Source: Gammaproteobacteria bacterium (GTDB lineage Bacteria; Pseudomonadota; Gammaproteobacteria; DSM-16500). Taken from it: 64,000 bases of DNA. Position 1 is the first letter of the stretch. The number at the start of each line of letters is the position of its first letter. The stretch is from the NCBI GenBank assembly GCA_021156085.1, contig JAJNBC010000012.1:1-64000 (forward strand). Reading direction: 5' to 3'. Shown piece by piece: positions 8,964 through 19,053 of the stretch. A program made the position numbers and the translations under genes. Under the pieces are notes generated by a model. It saw only the letters and a program-made list of their open reading frames with translations. It did not search any database and was not told where the DNA came from.

Positions 8964-8990
8964 TGCCAGCGGCCGCTCTACGCGCTGGCA
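8964..8990. other. GC-rich hairpin between the yqjD-like and yqjE-like genes
   Basis: TGCCAGCG at 8964-8971 and CGCTGGCA at 8983-8990 form a perfect 8-bp inverted repeat with an 11-nt loop. It is conspicuously GC-rich for this AT-rich region. There is no T-tract on the minus strand, so it is not a classical terminator. It could slow RNA decay or partly attenuate transcription into the second gene. Confidence 0.6.
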
Positions 8991-9017
8991 TTATGATTAT
9001 GAAGTATGCGATCTCCC

Positions 9018-9314
9018 CTATTCTCGATAACGGGAATGCGCGCGCTCTCTTCTGTTCATTAGAGTTCCACCGATCACTATTCCGGATAACATGGCCAGTA
9101 AAAGTGATTGGAAGGGCTTTGCAGAAACATAAGTGCCCATGTTTTCTTTGAAATTAGCTGATTTATCCTTCATATTTTCTATTGATTGTGAAAATACTTC
9201 AGATGCTTTGTCCTTTACATCTTTAGCTGTGTCCGAAAATGCTTCTCGAATCCTTGCTATGTCGCTGGATAAATCAACATCGTGAGCATATTTTCTATTT
9301 GTTTGTTTACGCAT
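9018..9314 (-). CDS. DUF883 family protein (ElaB/YqjD-like), putative membrane-anchored ribosome-associated protein
   Basis: A 98-aa protein with a long amphipathic, Lys/Asp-rich helix (repeats such as TAKDVKDKASEVF) followed by a short C-terminal transmembrane segment (residues ~70-88) and an Arg-rich tail. This is the ElaB/YqjD/YgaM plan; in E. coli these bind stationary-phase ribosomes at the membrane. I chose the ATG at 9314, with GGAG 8 nt upstream, over an upstream start at 9347. It is the first gene of a two-gene operon with the YqjE-like protein. Confidence 0.78.
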   Translation of the reverse strand: MRKQTNRKYAHDVDLSSDIARIREAFSDTAKDVKDKASEVFSQSIENMKDKSANFKENMGTYVSAKPFQSLLLAMLSGIVIGGTLMNRRERAHSRYRE

Positions 9315-9463
9315 GACATGATCTCCTTTTATGATGGTATAGCACACATAAGATAGTATACTCCTTTTAAAAGTAGGTTGGGCTTCTCTGATTATAAGAA
9401 TGTGTTTTTGAAGTAACTTTAATTTTAATGGTATTTAATTGGTTAATGCTAAAGGGAAATTTT

Positions 9464-9907
9464 ATGAAGATTTGGCAAATGAATATTAATTTAACACTGA
9501 TAGAATCACGCAATAAAGATACAATGATGGCACATCTGGGCATAGAATTTACGGAAGTGGGCGATGATTATTTAGTGGCCCGTATGCCGGTGGATAGACG
9601 CACTCAGCAACCTTTAGGGATCATGCACGGTGGTGCATCTTGTGTATTAGCAGAAACTGTAGGCAGTACAGCTGCTAATTTCTGTGTAGATCAGAGTCAA
9701 TATTATTGTGTAGGATTAGATATTAATACGAATCATATTCGTTCCATTCGCCAAGGCTATGTCATAGGAACTGCTAAACCCTATCACTTAGGAAAATCGA
9801 CTCAAGTCTGGAGCATTGAGATTATGAATGAGCAGAAACAGCTTATTTCAGTCAATCGCTTAACGATGGCGGTGCTAGCGCGCAAAAATCTATCTGGCAC
9901 AGGTTAA
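9464..9907 (+). CDS. Hotdog-fold acyl-CoA thioesterase (MenI/YdiI/PaaI family)
   Basis: A 147-aa hotdog thioesterase with the family signature GIMHGGASCVLAETVGS near residues 50-66, including the catalytic Glu after HGG and four residues, and the substrate-loop segment LDINTNHIRS near 85. Relatives hydrolyse 1,4-dihydroxy-2-naphthoyl-CoA (menaquinone pathway) or other acyl-CoAs; the substrate cannot be fixed here. The start at 9464 follows AAAGGGA; the longer frame from 9428 has no ribosome site. The 3' end overlaps ldcA on the other strand by 18 bp. Confidence 0.82.
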   Translation: MKIWQMNINLTLIESRNKDTMMAHLGIEFTEVGDDYLVARMPVDRRTQQPLGIMHGGASCVLAETVGSTAANFCVDQSQYYCVGLDINTNHIRSIRQGYVIGTAKPYHLGKSTQVWSIEIMNEQKQLISVNRLTMAVLARKNLSGTG

Positions 9908-10792
9908 TGTAATATTATCTCCTAATGTTAGCCATGAGTCTGTGCCTAGGGGTAAAGAAAAATTAGTATAATCGTGACCTATCCCTTTTATTTGAACCAC
10001 AGGGATAGTACAGCTGTCTGCGAAGCATTGAAGGGTGTATTGAATTAAAGAAGTACCATCTGGTTCTTTTCCTCCAATAAAATCGCCTAATAAAATGGCA
10101 GCTGCTTCCTTGAAGATATGAGCTTGTTTTAGATGTTGTAGCATGCGATCGATACGATAACCACGTTCACCTGTGTCTTCCAATAAAATAATTTTATCTT
10201 TCCCAGACAATTGCCAGGATGTGCCAATACTGGCTTGAACAAGTGATAAGTTTCCTCCTATGAGACACCCCTGAATAATTCGGTTTTCTTTGGCAGAATG
10301 ATTGAGAGGAGATAAAGCAGTGAAATTAATTTTTTCACTCTCAGCAAATAAAATGGATTTTAGTGATGCAAGAGATGCGGGTGAGAATCTATCGGGGGCT
10401 GATGCTCCGTGAATAGTAGGCCATTGCCATCGTTGCTGTAAGTAGAGTTGTAAAGCGGTAGTATCACTCATGCCAACGAATAGCTTGGCTGTTTTAGAGG
10501 GCGTTATTTTTGTTAATTCAGGTATCAAACGCATAGAGCCATAGCCACCACGGGCGCAAATAATGGCTTTTGTTATGGGATTTTGTAAAGCATCCACTAA
10601 TTGTTTAAGACGGATTTCATCTGTATTAGCGCAAAATACATCTGGGCCAAAAATATCTTCTGCTACGATACAATTTAATTGCCAAGATTCTAATAAGTTG
10701 ATTAACTCTTGCAGCTGTTTGTCTGTGCAGCGCGAAGCGGGTGCGATGATGTTAACGCTATCGCCCCGTTTTAATGAAGGTAAAGCGTGCAT
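9890..10792 (-). CDS. ldcA: Muramoyltetrapeptide LD-carboxypeptidase (peptidase S66)
   Basis: A 300-aa cytoplasmic enzyme that removes the terminal D-Ala from recycled muropeptide tetrapeptides. The S66 Ser-Glu-His triad is visible: nucleophile Ser in FVGMSDTTAL (near residue 110), Glu in LLEDTGERGYRIDRML (near 205) and His in KGIGHDYTNF (near 275). The ARGGYGSMR loop near 80 is also conserved. Length is normal for the family. It converges on the thioesterase gene, with overlapping 3' ends. Confidence 0.93.
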   Translation of the reverse strand: MHALPSLKRGDSVNIIAPASRCTDKQLQELINLLESWQLNCIVAEDIFGPDVFCANTDEIRLKQLVDALQNPITKAIICARGGYGSMRLIPELTKITPSKTAKLFVGMSDTTALQLYLQQRWQWPTIHGASAPDRFSPASLASLKSILFAESEKINFTALSPLNHSAKENRIIQGCLIGGNLSLVQASIGTSWQLSGKDKIILLEDTGERGYRIDRMLQHLKQAHIFKEAAAILLGDFIGGKEPDGTSLIQYTLQCFADSCTIPVVQIKGIGHDYTNFSLPLGTDSWLTLGDNITLTCAR

Positions 10793-10889
10793 AATTTAAT
10801 CCACTTAAAATGAATAAGTGTATAGTAGCAGGCCTACCATTAAAAGCCATAAATTAAAGAGAGATAGCATGAGGTAAGAAATTTTCTTA

Positions 10890-13800
10890 TTACGAAAACG
10901 TCCAGCTTCGCCAAGCAGGTATCAAAGGAAAATAAAGCCCTAATTTTATAGGCCGTTGATCGATTTTTTGTATAGCTTTAGCATAAGCTGTTAATTGAGA
11001 TGCATACTTACTTTGTGCTTTGTCTAGGAAAAGTTCCCTATTCTCGTCCTGCAGTGCAGCGGTTTTATAATCGATAATCCAGCGTATTCCCATTTCATCC
11101 ACAAAAGTGCGATCAATAGCCAATGATTTCACTTCGTTTTCTATTAGCCCTGTCAATGGCCATTCATTTTTAGCTTGTAGATGAGGTTTGATAATCCATT
11201 GTCCATGAGGATCAGATAAAATATTTTTAATGGCCATAAAAATATTTTCCACAGCAATGGAGAGAGCCTCACGCGGCACCCCGAGTTGCATAAGATGAGT
11301 TTTGCAATACTGTGTTTTATTTTCTATGGATGCGTTTTCCCACCAACCTCGGCCATGTAGGCTTAATTGCTGTAAAATTTTATGCAAAAAAGTACCCATA
11401 AACTTCGGGTTGTTTTCAGGAAGTTGAAAACCTTGTTTTTTATTATGAAAGGTAAAAATATTTTGTACTTGGTATTCTTTAAGTGGATTGCTCCAATCCA
11501 GTCTCAATCGTTGAATACTTCTTTTTTCTTTGGGGGGGGAGAGGGTAGAAAAAGGGGTGTGTTCATATTCATGTATGGTGTGGAAAGGCGAGCTTGATTT
11601 GTGGAGTATCTCTGCGGCGAGAGAATACCACAATTGATGGAGTAAGCTGCCTTGTTCGGGGTTTGATATTTTGTCTTTTTCTTTTTGTAGAGAGAAGAAT
11701 AAGTGTAATCGTTTTTTTGCTCGGGTCGTAGCAACATATAATAAACGCCCATTTTCATAATGATTTTTTAAGGCGTGCTGTTTTTTTATATACTCATAAA
11801 TAGAATCGTTTTTTTGCCCCGTAGCGTGAATAGGGGCGATGAGTAACGTATTATAGGTATGAGGGCGGGGGCGTTCCATCCACAATAATAATGCCTTGTC
11901 ATCCTGGGGAGTTTTGCGTTCGAGGTAGGGAAGGATGACAGTATCAAATTCCAGGCCTTTGGCATTATGAATAGTCATGATTTGCAAGCTATCATCTGCG
12001 TGGGTATGAGGTGCCGCATATAAGCGGCTGACATGGTATTCCAATGTATCTAAATTAGCTAAATTACCGCTGTTATCAAGTTTTTCTAACAACTTAAAAT
12101 AAGATGCTGCATCATCTAAATCACTGGCGTGTTCGGTGCAAGCGGGGCCGCCTAATAGTAACCACGTGCTTTTAATCCATAAGCGTAATGGAAATCGATG
12201 GCGATCCGCTATTTTAGATTGGAGAATAGGAAAAATGCGATGGATCCGTTGCTGACTTTCCATGCTGAGTTTTTCTATTAGGTCGGCTTTTTGTAATTGC
12301 TCCCAGAGAGTGTTAGATGCATTTTCATTAGTCAGGATTAGTAAATCACTGAGTAGTAAACCACACCAGGGGGCTCGCAGAATAGCTAACCAGGCTATGC
12401 GATCTGCTGGATGTAATAAGGCGCGAGTTAATGCCATGAGATCTTGGATGACGGGGCGCGTAGTTAAAGGATCAATGTCTATGGCTTTATAAGATAATTG
12501 AGCTTTTTTTAAGGCGGGGATAATAGTGGCTAAATGTGTACGTGAGCGTACCAGGATTGCAATAGTTTCATAAGGATTTTGTTGTTTCAATTGTTGAATT
12601 AATTGCACAATATTTTCTGCTTGGGCAAATTCCGATGCATTGATGAAATTATGTAATTCCACCGGCAGTGTCTCTATAGCAAGATGTGTGGCAACACTGG
12701 GGCTATAAGAAACTGCACCTGTGCTAATGTCTTCGAAAGCAGGCAGGATTTGCTGGAAATGATAGTTGACCCAGTCCACAATGCCGGGGGTAGAGCGAAA
12801 ATTACCCGAAAGTAGGAGAGGTTTTAAATGAATATGGTTTAAGCCTGCGTGTCTTGCTCGAATAAAATACCCTACTTCTGCTTCGCGAAAGCGATAAATA
12901 GATTGCATGGGGTCGCCCACCACGAATAAAGTGCGGCCATCAGAGAGTGTCCAGCCAGATGTTAATTTTTCAATTAAACGGTACTGAGTATTAGAAGTAT
13001 CTTGAAATTCGTCGATTAAAATATGTTGAATTTGATAATCTAAAGCGAGAATCATATCAGTGGGAGCGTCTTCGGTGCCTAAGGCTGTCAATGCTGCTTG
13101 CGCACTTTCTATATAATCAATTTTCCCATGTCTTTGAAAAACGAGTTTGAGTTGAGCAATGACAAGCCGCAGCACTTGATGTAATGCATCTAGCATTTGC
13201 CATTGTTTTTCTTCATACCGACAATCGGGTACTAGTCGGCATTCTATCGCCGCAGGCAAAATTTCGGTATTTCTTTGTAACATATCAATTAAGCTGGAGA
13301 TGCGTTTTTTTACGCTGTCAAATAAAATTTTTTCTTCTTGGTTGTTGCTAGCGGTTACAGAAGGAAACCCTATATTTTTATTGAATTGTTTTCGCCATTG
13401 ATTTTCTTTAGTGAAGAGTAATTCAATGATGCCTAGCCATATTTTTTTGTCTTTAACGGTAGTTTCGGGGAGAGTTGTAAGATTAGCGCATTGTGTAATA
13501 GGAGAGGTATTATTTTCTTTTAATAAGTGGTGAGCTGCAAAATTAGCTAAATAAATAAGCTCACCATGATGTTCGGGGGGGAAGCTTGTTTTTAGGTTTA
13601 CAAGTGCATCTATTGTAATATCAGCAAGATGGTTTTCTAATTTTTTTCGGAGTTCAGGCTCAGTAGTATTTAGTATAAGATAAGGTAGCCATTGATCGCG
13701 TTTTTTAAGCAAATTAATTAGCAACATTTGCACTTTATTTAAATCATTATCTATATGTAAAAGCAATTTGGCAATAGCAGTGGACCATGCTGTATTTTCT

Positions 13801-14288
13801 TCTAAGTATCTCAATGATTCTTGTACAGCTGCTTGGTATAAGGTACTGGGATCATCGATAATCTCGGGTGGCGCTCCAAAATTGGAAAGTATAGGTAGTT
13901 GTTTGGTGAGATAGATATTAAACGAATCGATGGTCTGGATGCGTAACCGATTCGGATTTTCCAATAAATTCCAATTTAATGCTTGGGCGTGTTTTAAAGC
14001 AGCTTTTGCTAATTTCCAAGTTGTTTGAGCATGCGTAGCCTCAGGCGGTTCAGGTGTCTGGTTTGCCTTTATTAATGCGTTAATAATGCGCGTACGCATT
14101 TCAGCAGAGGATTTTTTTGTAAATGTAATAGCAAGAATTTCCTCAGGTTGTTTGACCTGATTAAGTAAAACTAGAAAACGTTGAATGAGAAGCTCTGTTT
14201 TCCCTGAGCCGGCGGGTGCTTGAACAATAAAGGATTTTTTAGGATCTAGAGCTTCCTGGCGCTGTTGTTGGTCGGGTATGTTATTCAT
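10890..14288 (-). CDS. addA: AddA-type UvrD-family helicase/nuclease
   Basis: A 1132-aa superfamily 1 helicase with a C-terminal nuclease, acting in double-strand-break end processing. Visible motifs are Walker A (APAGSGKTELL), ITFTKKSSAEMR (Ia), ILIDEFQDTS (II), GDPMQSIYRFREAE (III), TIHNAKGLEFD (V) and VATTRAKKRL (VI). The C-terminal RecB-like nuclease shows WIIDYKTA near residue 1060. I start at the ATG 14288, which overlaps the addB stop as ATGA, rather than 14321, which would give a 37-bp overlap. The gene follows the AddB-like gene as expected for an AddAB pair; no recB/C/D genes are present here. Confidence 0.88.
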   Translation of the reverse strand: MNNIPDQQQRQEALDPKKSFIVQAPAGSGKTELLIQRFLVLLNQVKQPEEILAITFTKKSSAEMRTRIINALIKANQTPEPPEATHAQTTWKLAKAALKHAQALNWNLLENPNRLRIQTIDSFNIYLTKQLPILSNFGAPPEIIDDPSTLYQAAVQESLRYLEENTAWSTAIAKLLLHIDNDLNKVQMLLINLLKKRDQWLPYLILNTTEPELRKKLENHLADITIDALVNLKTSFPPEHHGELIYLANFAAHHLLKENNTSPITQCANLTTLPETTVKDKKIWLGIIELLFTKENQWRKQFNKNIGFPSVTASNNQEEKILFDSVKKRISSLIDMLQRNTEILPAAIECRLVPDCRYEEKQWQMLDALHQVLRLVIAQLKLVFQRHGKIDYIESAQAALTALGTEDAPTDMILALDYQIQHILIDEFQDTSNTQYRLIEKLTSGWTLSDGRTLFVVGDPMQSIYRFREAEVGYFIRARHAGLNHIHLKPLLLSGNFRSTPGIVDWVNYHFQQILPAFEDISTGAVSYSPSVATHLAIETLPVELHNFINASEFAQAENIVQLIQQLKQQNPYETIAILVRSRTHLATIIPALKKAQLSYKAIDIDPLTTRPVIQDLMALTRALLHPADRIAWLAILRAPWCGLLLSDLLILTNENASNTLWEQLQKADLIEKLSMESQQRIHRIFPILQSKIADRHRFPLRLWIKSTWLLLGGPACTEHASDLDDAASYFKLLEKLDNSGNLANLDTLEYHVSRLYAAPHTHADDSLQIMTIHNAKGLEFDTVILPYLERKTPQDDKALLLWMERPRPHTYNTLLIAPIHATGQKNDSIYEYIKKQHALKNHYENGRLLYVATTRAKKRLHLFFSLQKEKDKISNPEQGSLLHQLWYSLAAEILHKSSSPFHTIHEYEHTPFSTLSPPKEKRSIQRLRLDWSNPLKEYQVQNIFTFHNKKQGFQLPENNPKFMGTFLHKILQQLSLHGRGWWENASIENKTQYCKTHLMQLGVPREALSIAVENIFMAIKNILSDPHGQWIIKPHLQAKNEWPLTGLIENEVKSLAIDRTFVDEMGIRWIIDYKTAALQDENRELFLDKAQSKYASQLTAYAKAIQKIDQRPIKLGLYFPLIPAWRSWTFS

Positions 14289-16927
14289 AAAGATATCCGG
14301 CAAAGTGCTTTTAAATGACAATGATTACATGTTTCTGTTTCATTCTTGGGATCCACTTCAGCATGACCTTGGGAAAAATCATGGCCTAATTTTTCTAGAA
14401 TTTGCTGCCAAGCCAAAGTTTGCTGTGGCCATGAACGATTTTCGCTATAGTGGGTGTCAGATAAAGGTTTAATGGTGTCTATACCAAGATTCTGATGACT
14501 GATTCCTTTTAAAGTCAGGCTGTCGGGATGAATTTCAGCAAAAGCAATGCTCGTGGCAGGGGCTGGCCCTGAAATACAATAGAGAGGTAGCTGGGGTTCA
14601 TCTAATCTATCGCCGAACCAGTATTTTATGTGATTATTTTTTCCGGTTTTATAGTCAATAATAAGATGCCCTCCTTCTTTTAGCTCATCAATGCGGTCTA
14701 TACGTACTTGAATAGGAATATTGGCTAGGGTAACTGAAGAGGTTTCTTCTTGTGCTAATACTTTAAATGGAGGACGAGATTTTTCCATTTGTAGCCAATC
14801 CCATAACAACGTTTGTAAACGCTCTATTTCAAGAGAAAAATAACGAGAGGTTGTTATGTCATTTTCAGTGATTTGTTGAATGGCCTGAATGATGGTTTTA
14901 TTCAGCGAATTCTTTAATTCGATGTCAGTATAGCTATGCAATGTTTCTGAGTTTTTTATTTCTAGCCAGATTAATTCAAGGGCTTTATGAGTGATTTTCC
15001 CTCTATCTTTAGATGTGAGCCCTAATATTGGTGACTCTAATGGCCTTGCTTTTAAGCGTAATTCAGCAAATGCTTTAAAGGGGCAAGCTGCTTGTAATTT
15101 GAAAATGAGAGAGCCTCCCTCATGCGTATTTTCAAGATTGACTATAGGGGCTTGCGTATCTTGAATGGTTTCGATGAGTTGGCTTTGTCTGCATTTTTCA
15201 GCTAAAGTGAGGAATTTGCTTAAATTGATTTGTTCAATAGAGATTTCAGCTATATGATTAAGCAGTGGGCTATTACGTACTTCCCAGTCCGTTTTGTTTT
15301 TTGCATGGCTAAAAATAATATGTTGTGTACTTCGTATTAGTTGCTGAGTAAGGTGCTGGCTGTATTCAAGCTCATGCTCAGCGGTAGAATGCGGCATTTT
15401 CATGCTTGCTTGTAGACGATGCGGAATAAAAGGATTGGGTTTAGCGGAGGGAGGCCAGGTACTATCGTCGAATCCCATGACCCACGTATGGTTAAAAGGA
15501 AGCCCTGCTGCTTCTAATAAGCCCAAAATTTGTATAGGGGCATCAGTGCCTTGGGGTTGAAATACCACGTTGGAAGTGAGCTGCCTCAAATAATGTAGTG
15601 TATTTTCGTAACTTTTTTCAGGTAATAATATGTCAAATGTTCGGTATTCATTAAGTAATTCTAACCAGCGCTGAACAATTTGATATTCCTGGCTATTGAT
15701 ACTTCTTTCGCCTGGCCAACCTAATAAACTCAGTGCTTCTATAAAAACTTTAATCCATGTACTAATAGGGAGTAAATTAGCTTGCTTACGAAGGAGGGCT
15801 GAAAATTCTTCAAACCGTTTGGCTAGCCTGGGGCAACTGGCATGTAAGTTTAATTTTTCATGTGGATTGATTAATTGGAGGAGAGTTCTATTTAAGATAT
15901 TAGCTTTACGCAAACGAGCGTCAAATTGCGCACGTTTTATTTGTTCATATTCCGCATCTCCCAGAAAAGGAGAGAGAAGGAGAGGAGTTAGATTGTCAAT
16001 GGGCATGTTTTGATTATGTAAGCTCAATAATTCTAAAGCCGCGCGAATAATAGGATAAGATGCTAAATTTTTTCCTGCTGTGATGTTATACGGATGGATT
16101 ATGGAATTCAGGCTATCAAGTCGATCTTCGCTAAAAACTTCAGAAAAGATAGAGAATACATTGTCTCGTATTTTTTCTAAGTGAGGAACGACACAGCCAA
16201 TGTTCAATTCTTTATTAGTTTCTATCAAAGATTTTGCCCAGCGTGCCATTGTGCGAATTTCTGTTTCTTCATCAGGTAAGCTAATACGTTGCGTTAAATT
16301 TTCAGTATGTTGGTTTTCATTATGATGGATAACTTGAATGCCTGCTTGTTCACAGCATGCAAATAGATATTTTTGAAGCGGGGAAAATAAGGTGAAGCCA
16401 GTTGTTATTAAGCGTTGGGGTAGTTTTAAGCTTTGGTTGTGAATTTTTTCACAGATTATTTCAGTTAAACTATTGGCATCTAGCCAATTATGTATTTTGC
16501 ATTTATTTTTAAAATGCGTGGCCCATAATAAAAATACCGTACTATCATCGGTTGTTTTAAGGGAAGGATGATTTAATTCAAGTTGCCATTGCTTTAATGT
16601 TCCCCAGGCAGCCTTAGCCAGTTTAGCCGTTTCAGAGAGTTGCAGTAAAGCTTCGTTAGAGGGAAATGTTTGAAGAATTTCTTCCCAAAGGATTTGCTCT
16701 TGTTGTGGAGTTAGTAAGATAGGTGTTGCTGTGATTTGTTTAGCGGAGTAATCATGCCATAAGCGTTCTATCCAGGTAGTTAAGGGTAAAATATCTAAAC
16801 TCGCCCAGCAAGATTTTCCTGCATTCACTTGTGATTGATTGTATTTTTTTAATAGAGTTGCAGAAAGACGGCGATTAGGTGTAACGAGAGTAGTTTGATC
16901 GTTTAATGATTGAAATAAGTTATACAT
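14285..16927 (-). CDS. AddB-like PD-(D/E)XK nuclease, 'probable DNA repair protein' family
   Basis: An 880-aa partner of AddA. The N-terminus has TPNRRLSATLL near residue 16, where a helicase would have Walker A, so it is an inactivated helicase-like domain. The C-terminus is a RecB-family nuclease with HLIIDYKTGKNN near residue 760. Four cysteines fit an iron-sulfur-stapled nuclease: one in AACPFK near 610, then CNHCHLKALC at the extreme C-terminus. The start lies 2 nt after the histidine-kinase stop and GGAAA is about 9 nt upstream, so this may be cotranscribed with the two-component system. It overlaps addA by ATGA. Confidence 0.8.
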   Translation of the reverse strand: MYNLFQSLNDQTTLVTPNRRLSATLLKKYNQSQVNAGKSCWASLDILPLTTWIERLWHDYSAKQITATPILLTPQQEQILWEEILQTFPSNEALLQLSETAKLAKAAWGTLKQWQLELNHPSLKTTDDSTVFLLWATHFKNKCKIHNWLDANSLTEIICEKIHNQSLKLPQRLITTGFTLFSPLQKYLFACCEQAGIQVIHHNENQHTENLTQRISLPDEETEIRTMARWAKSLIETNKELNIGCVVPHLEKIRDNVFSIFSEVFSEDRLDSLNSIIHPYNITAGKNLASYPIIRAALELLSLHNQNMPIDNLTPLLLSPFLGDAEYEQIKRAQFDARLRKANILNRTLLQLINPHEKLNLHASCPRLAKRFEEFSALLRKQANLLPISTWIKVFIEALSLLGWPGERSINSQEYQIVQRWLELLNEYRTFDILLPEKSYENTLHYLRQLTSNVVFQPQGTDAPIQILGLLEAAGLPFNHTWVMGFDDSTWPPSAKPNPFIPHRLQASMKMPHSTAEHELEYSQHLTQQLIRSTQHIIFSHAKNKTDWEVRNSPLLNHIAEISIEQINLSKFLTLAEKCRQSQLIETIQDTQAPIVNLENTHEGGSLIFKLQAACPFKAFAELRLKARPLESPILGLTSKDRGKITHKALELIWLEIKNSETLHSYTDIELKNSLNKTIIQAIQQITENDITTSRYFSLEIERLQTLLWDWLQMEKSRPPFKVLAQEETSSVTLANIPIQVRIDRIDELKEGGHLIIDYKTGKNNHIKYWFGDRLDEPQLPLYCISGPAPATSIAFAEIHPDSLTLKGISHQNLGIDTIKPLSDTHYSENRSWPQQTLAWQQILEKLGHDFSQGHAEVDPKNETETCNHCHLKALCRISL

Positions 16928-16929
16928 TT

Positions 16930-18330
16930 CTATCGTTTCCTGCGCTTCCGTGGTTTTTTAAGAGAATGAGAGGTTTCTCTATTGTTGAGTGAAGGAAGAG
17001 GAAATAGGACATCTATTTGCAGACCCATGCCATTTTGGGGGGTGGATAAATTAATTTGAGCATGATGTAATTTTGCAATTTGTTTGGCAATGGCAAGTCC
17101 GAGGCCGCTGCCTGTTTGTGTTGTACCGAGTACGCGATAAAATCGGTCAAATACACGTTCGTGTAATTCTCTGGGGATACCTAAACCCGTGTCTGTTACT
17201 CGTAATAGGATAGCGTCGTTTGTATTCATAATGACGATGCTAACTGCTCCTTGGGAGGGTGTATATCGAATGGCATTATCAACGAGGTTGCGAATCAAAA
17301 TACTCAATATAATATCATTGCCGATTATTTTCTTGCAGGGAATAGGTGGAGCTCCGAGTTCGATATCAATATTTTTTTCTAGTGCAGCAGGTACAAGATT
17401 AATCAAAGTTTCTTTCGTTAATTTATGTAAATTGATAGGATGCATATCATTAAAGGTTTCTTCTTGACTCAGACTACTTAAAGTTAAAAGCTGGGTAATG
17501 ATATGGGAGCAGCGATCTACCCCCTGCATCACTTTGGCTAGTGCATTTTGATGAGCGGCTTCGTTATGTGCTTTTAAGGCGACTTGAGCTTGAGTTTTTA
17601 AAGCAGCAAGCGGAGTACGTAATTCGTGGGCTGTATCTGCCACAAAGGATTTATTACGCTCAAACATGAGTTTTAAATATTCGAGTAACCGATTTAATTC
17701 ATCTACTAACGGCTTGATTTCTATAGGTATTTTTTTCGAATTAATGGGGTCTAGTTGAGCGGGGGCACGATGCGAAATTTGATGAGTAAGATGGGTCATA
17801 GAACGCAGTGCAGTGTTGATAATGAGCCAGATAAAAATAGCAAAAATAGGGTAAGTGAGAAGTGCCATATAGCTATTATTACGAGCAATGAGATCAGTCA
17901 GCTTATTACGTATTGTATAAGGCTGTGCAACTACGATTTTTTTTCCCGTGACGCGATCTATATCCGCATAGACTCGCCAATCATGATTGTGAATTTGTAA
18001 GTCGCTGAAACCAGGAGGGGCATTTTTTAACGAAAATGAAGTAGGGGAGTGATTAAGTAAATCTAGGAGCAACTTATTATTGTCCCAAATTTGATATATC
18101 AAATTAGGTGGGTCTATCGTCACTGAGGCAGCGTTTTTTTTTCTTACCTTCAATTGTACAAATGTATTTAATTTTTTAATAAGTATGAGATGATCAATTA
18201 ATTGTTCGTCGAGATAAGGCTGAATGATTTGTTTATCCAGCAAATAGTTACCGATTGCTATAATAGATGAAGCAACCGTAATGGCTAGTATTAAGCTAAT
18301 AAATAAGAAACGCCGTATCGAGTGAATCAT
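16930..18330 (-). CDS. Sensor histidine kinase (OmpR-partner class)
   Basis: A 466-aa inner-membrane kinase. It has an N-terminal transmembrane helix (~9-30), a periplasmic domain (~31-155), a second helix (~157-178) and a HAMP-like linker. The HisKA box is AHELRTPLAALKTQ (His ~240), followed by the N box (NLVDNAIRYTP), the G1 box (DTGLGIP) and the G2 box (GSGLGLAIAK). The C-terminal tail is very basic (KKPRKRRKR). It overlaps the response-regulator gene by 4 bp (ATGA) and ends 2 nt before the addB-like gene. The domain order resembles QseC/PmrB/TctE; the signal is unknown. Confidence 0.9.
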   Translation of the reverse strand: MIHSIRRFLFISLILAITVASSIIAIGNYLLDKQIIQPYLDEQLIDHLILIKKLNTFVQLKVRKKNAASVTIDPPNLIYQIWDNNKLLLDLLNHSPTSFSLKNAPPGFSDLQIHNHDWRVYADIDRVTGKKIVVAQPYTIRNKLTDLIARNNSYMALLTYPIFAIFIWLIINTALRSMTHLTHQISHRAPAQLDPINSKKIPIEIKPLVDELNRLLEYLKLMFERNKSFVADTAHELRTPLAALKTQAQVALKAHNEAAHQNALAKVMQGVDRCSHIITQLLTLSSLSQEETFNDMHPINLHKLTKETLINLVPAALEKNIDIELGAPPIPCKKIIGNDIILSILIRNLVDNAIRYTPSQGAVSIVIMNTNDAILLRVTDTGLGIPRELHERVFDRFYRVLGTTQTGSGLGLAIAKQIAKLHHAQINLSTPQNGMGLQIDVLFPLPSLNNRETSHSLKKPRKRRKR

Positions 18331-18998
18331 TTTTCATTTTTACTTTTATCAATCATATAACCAATGCCACGGATAGTGAGAATAAAATTTTGTCCGAATT
18401 TTTTCCGCAAATTATGAATATGCACCTCTAGGGCATTACTATTTAAGTCTTCGCCCCACCCATAAAGTGACTGTGCCAGTTTTTCTCGAGATAATACTCG
18501 GCCCACATTTTCTAATAGCTTGTGGAGTAGCGCAAATTCCCGCCGTGATACATTGACTGTTTCATTATTGAGTGTGACAGTGTGTGAAGCAGGATCCAGT
18601 GATACATTATCATGGGAAAGCGTTAACTCGGGGCGAGCGTTAGAACGCCTTTGCAAAGCCCGCAAACGAGCACACAGTTCATCTAAGTTAAAGGGTTTTG
18701 TAAGATAATCATCAGCCCCACTGTCGAGGCCCTTGATTCTATCGTGAATGGATTCACGGGCTGTTAGAATGATAACAGGGGTGGTTTGACCTCGACTTCG
18801 AAAATTTTCTAAGACTTCTATCCCAGGTAATTTGGGTAAGCGAAGGTCAAGTATGATAATATCAAAAGATTCTGTTTTAAGTATTTGGTCTGCGCTAGCG
18901 CCATCTCTTAACCAGTCAACAGTGTAACCATACTGTTTCAAGCCAGTAAGCAAGCCATCACCTAATAATTCATCATCTTCAACTAAGAGTATGCGCAT
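18327..18998 (-). CDS. OmpR-family response regulator (QseB/PmrA-like)
   Basis: A 223-aa two-component regulator. The receiver domain has the acidic pair DD at residues 8-9, phospho-acceptor Asp ~51 in IIILDLRLPKLPG, Thr in ILTARES and Lys in YLTKPFN. The C-terminal winged helix (~125-220) has the SRREFALLHKLL and HIHNLRKKFG segments that contact the promoter. It is the first gene of an apparent RR-kinase-addB-addA operon on the minus strand. The target genes cannot be read from sequence. Confidence 0.93.
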   Translation of the reverse strand: MRILLVEDDELLGDGLLTGLKQYGYTVDWLRDGASADQILKTESFDIIILDLRLPKLPGIEVLENFRSRGQTTPVIILTARESIHDRIKGLDSGADDYLTKPFNLDELCARLRALQRRSNARPELTLSHDNVSLDPASHTVTLNNETVNVSRREFALLHKLLENVGRVLSREKLAQSLYGWGEDLNSNALEVHIHNLRKKFGQNFILTIRGIGYMIDKSKNEK

Positions 18999-19053
18999 GT
19001 TGCTTTGCCCCCGGCTAAATCATAAATTTAGCTGCTTTACAAAAGAATATCAA

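Noticed and set aside
12262-12492. Plus-strand ORF inside addA
   Set aside because: Composition and position are those of an antisense shadow of a well-supported helicase gene.
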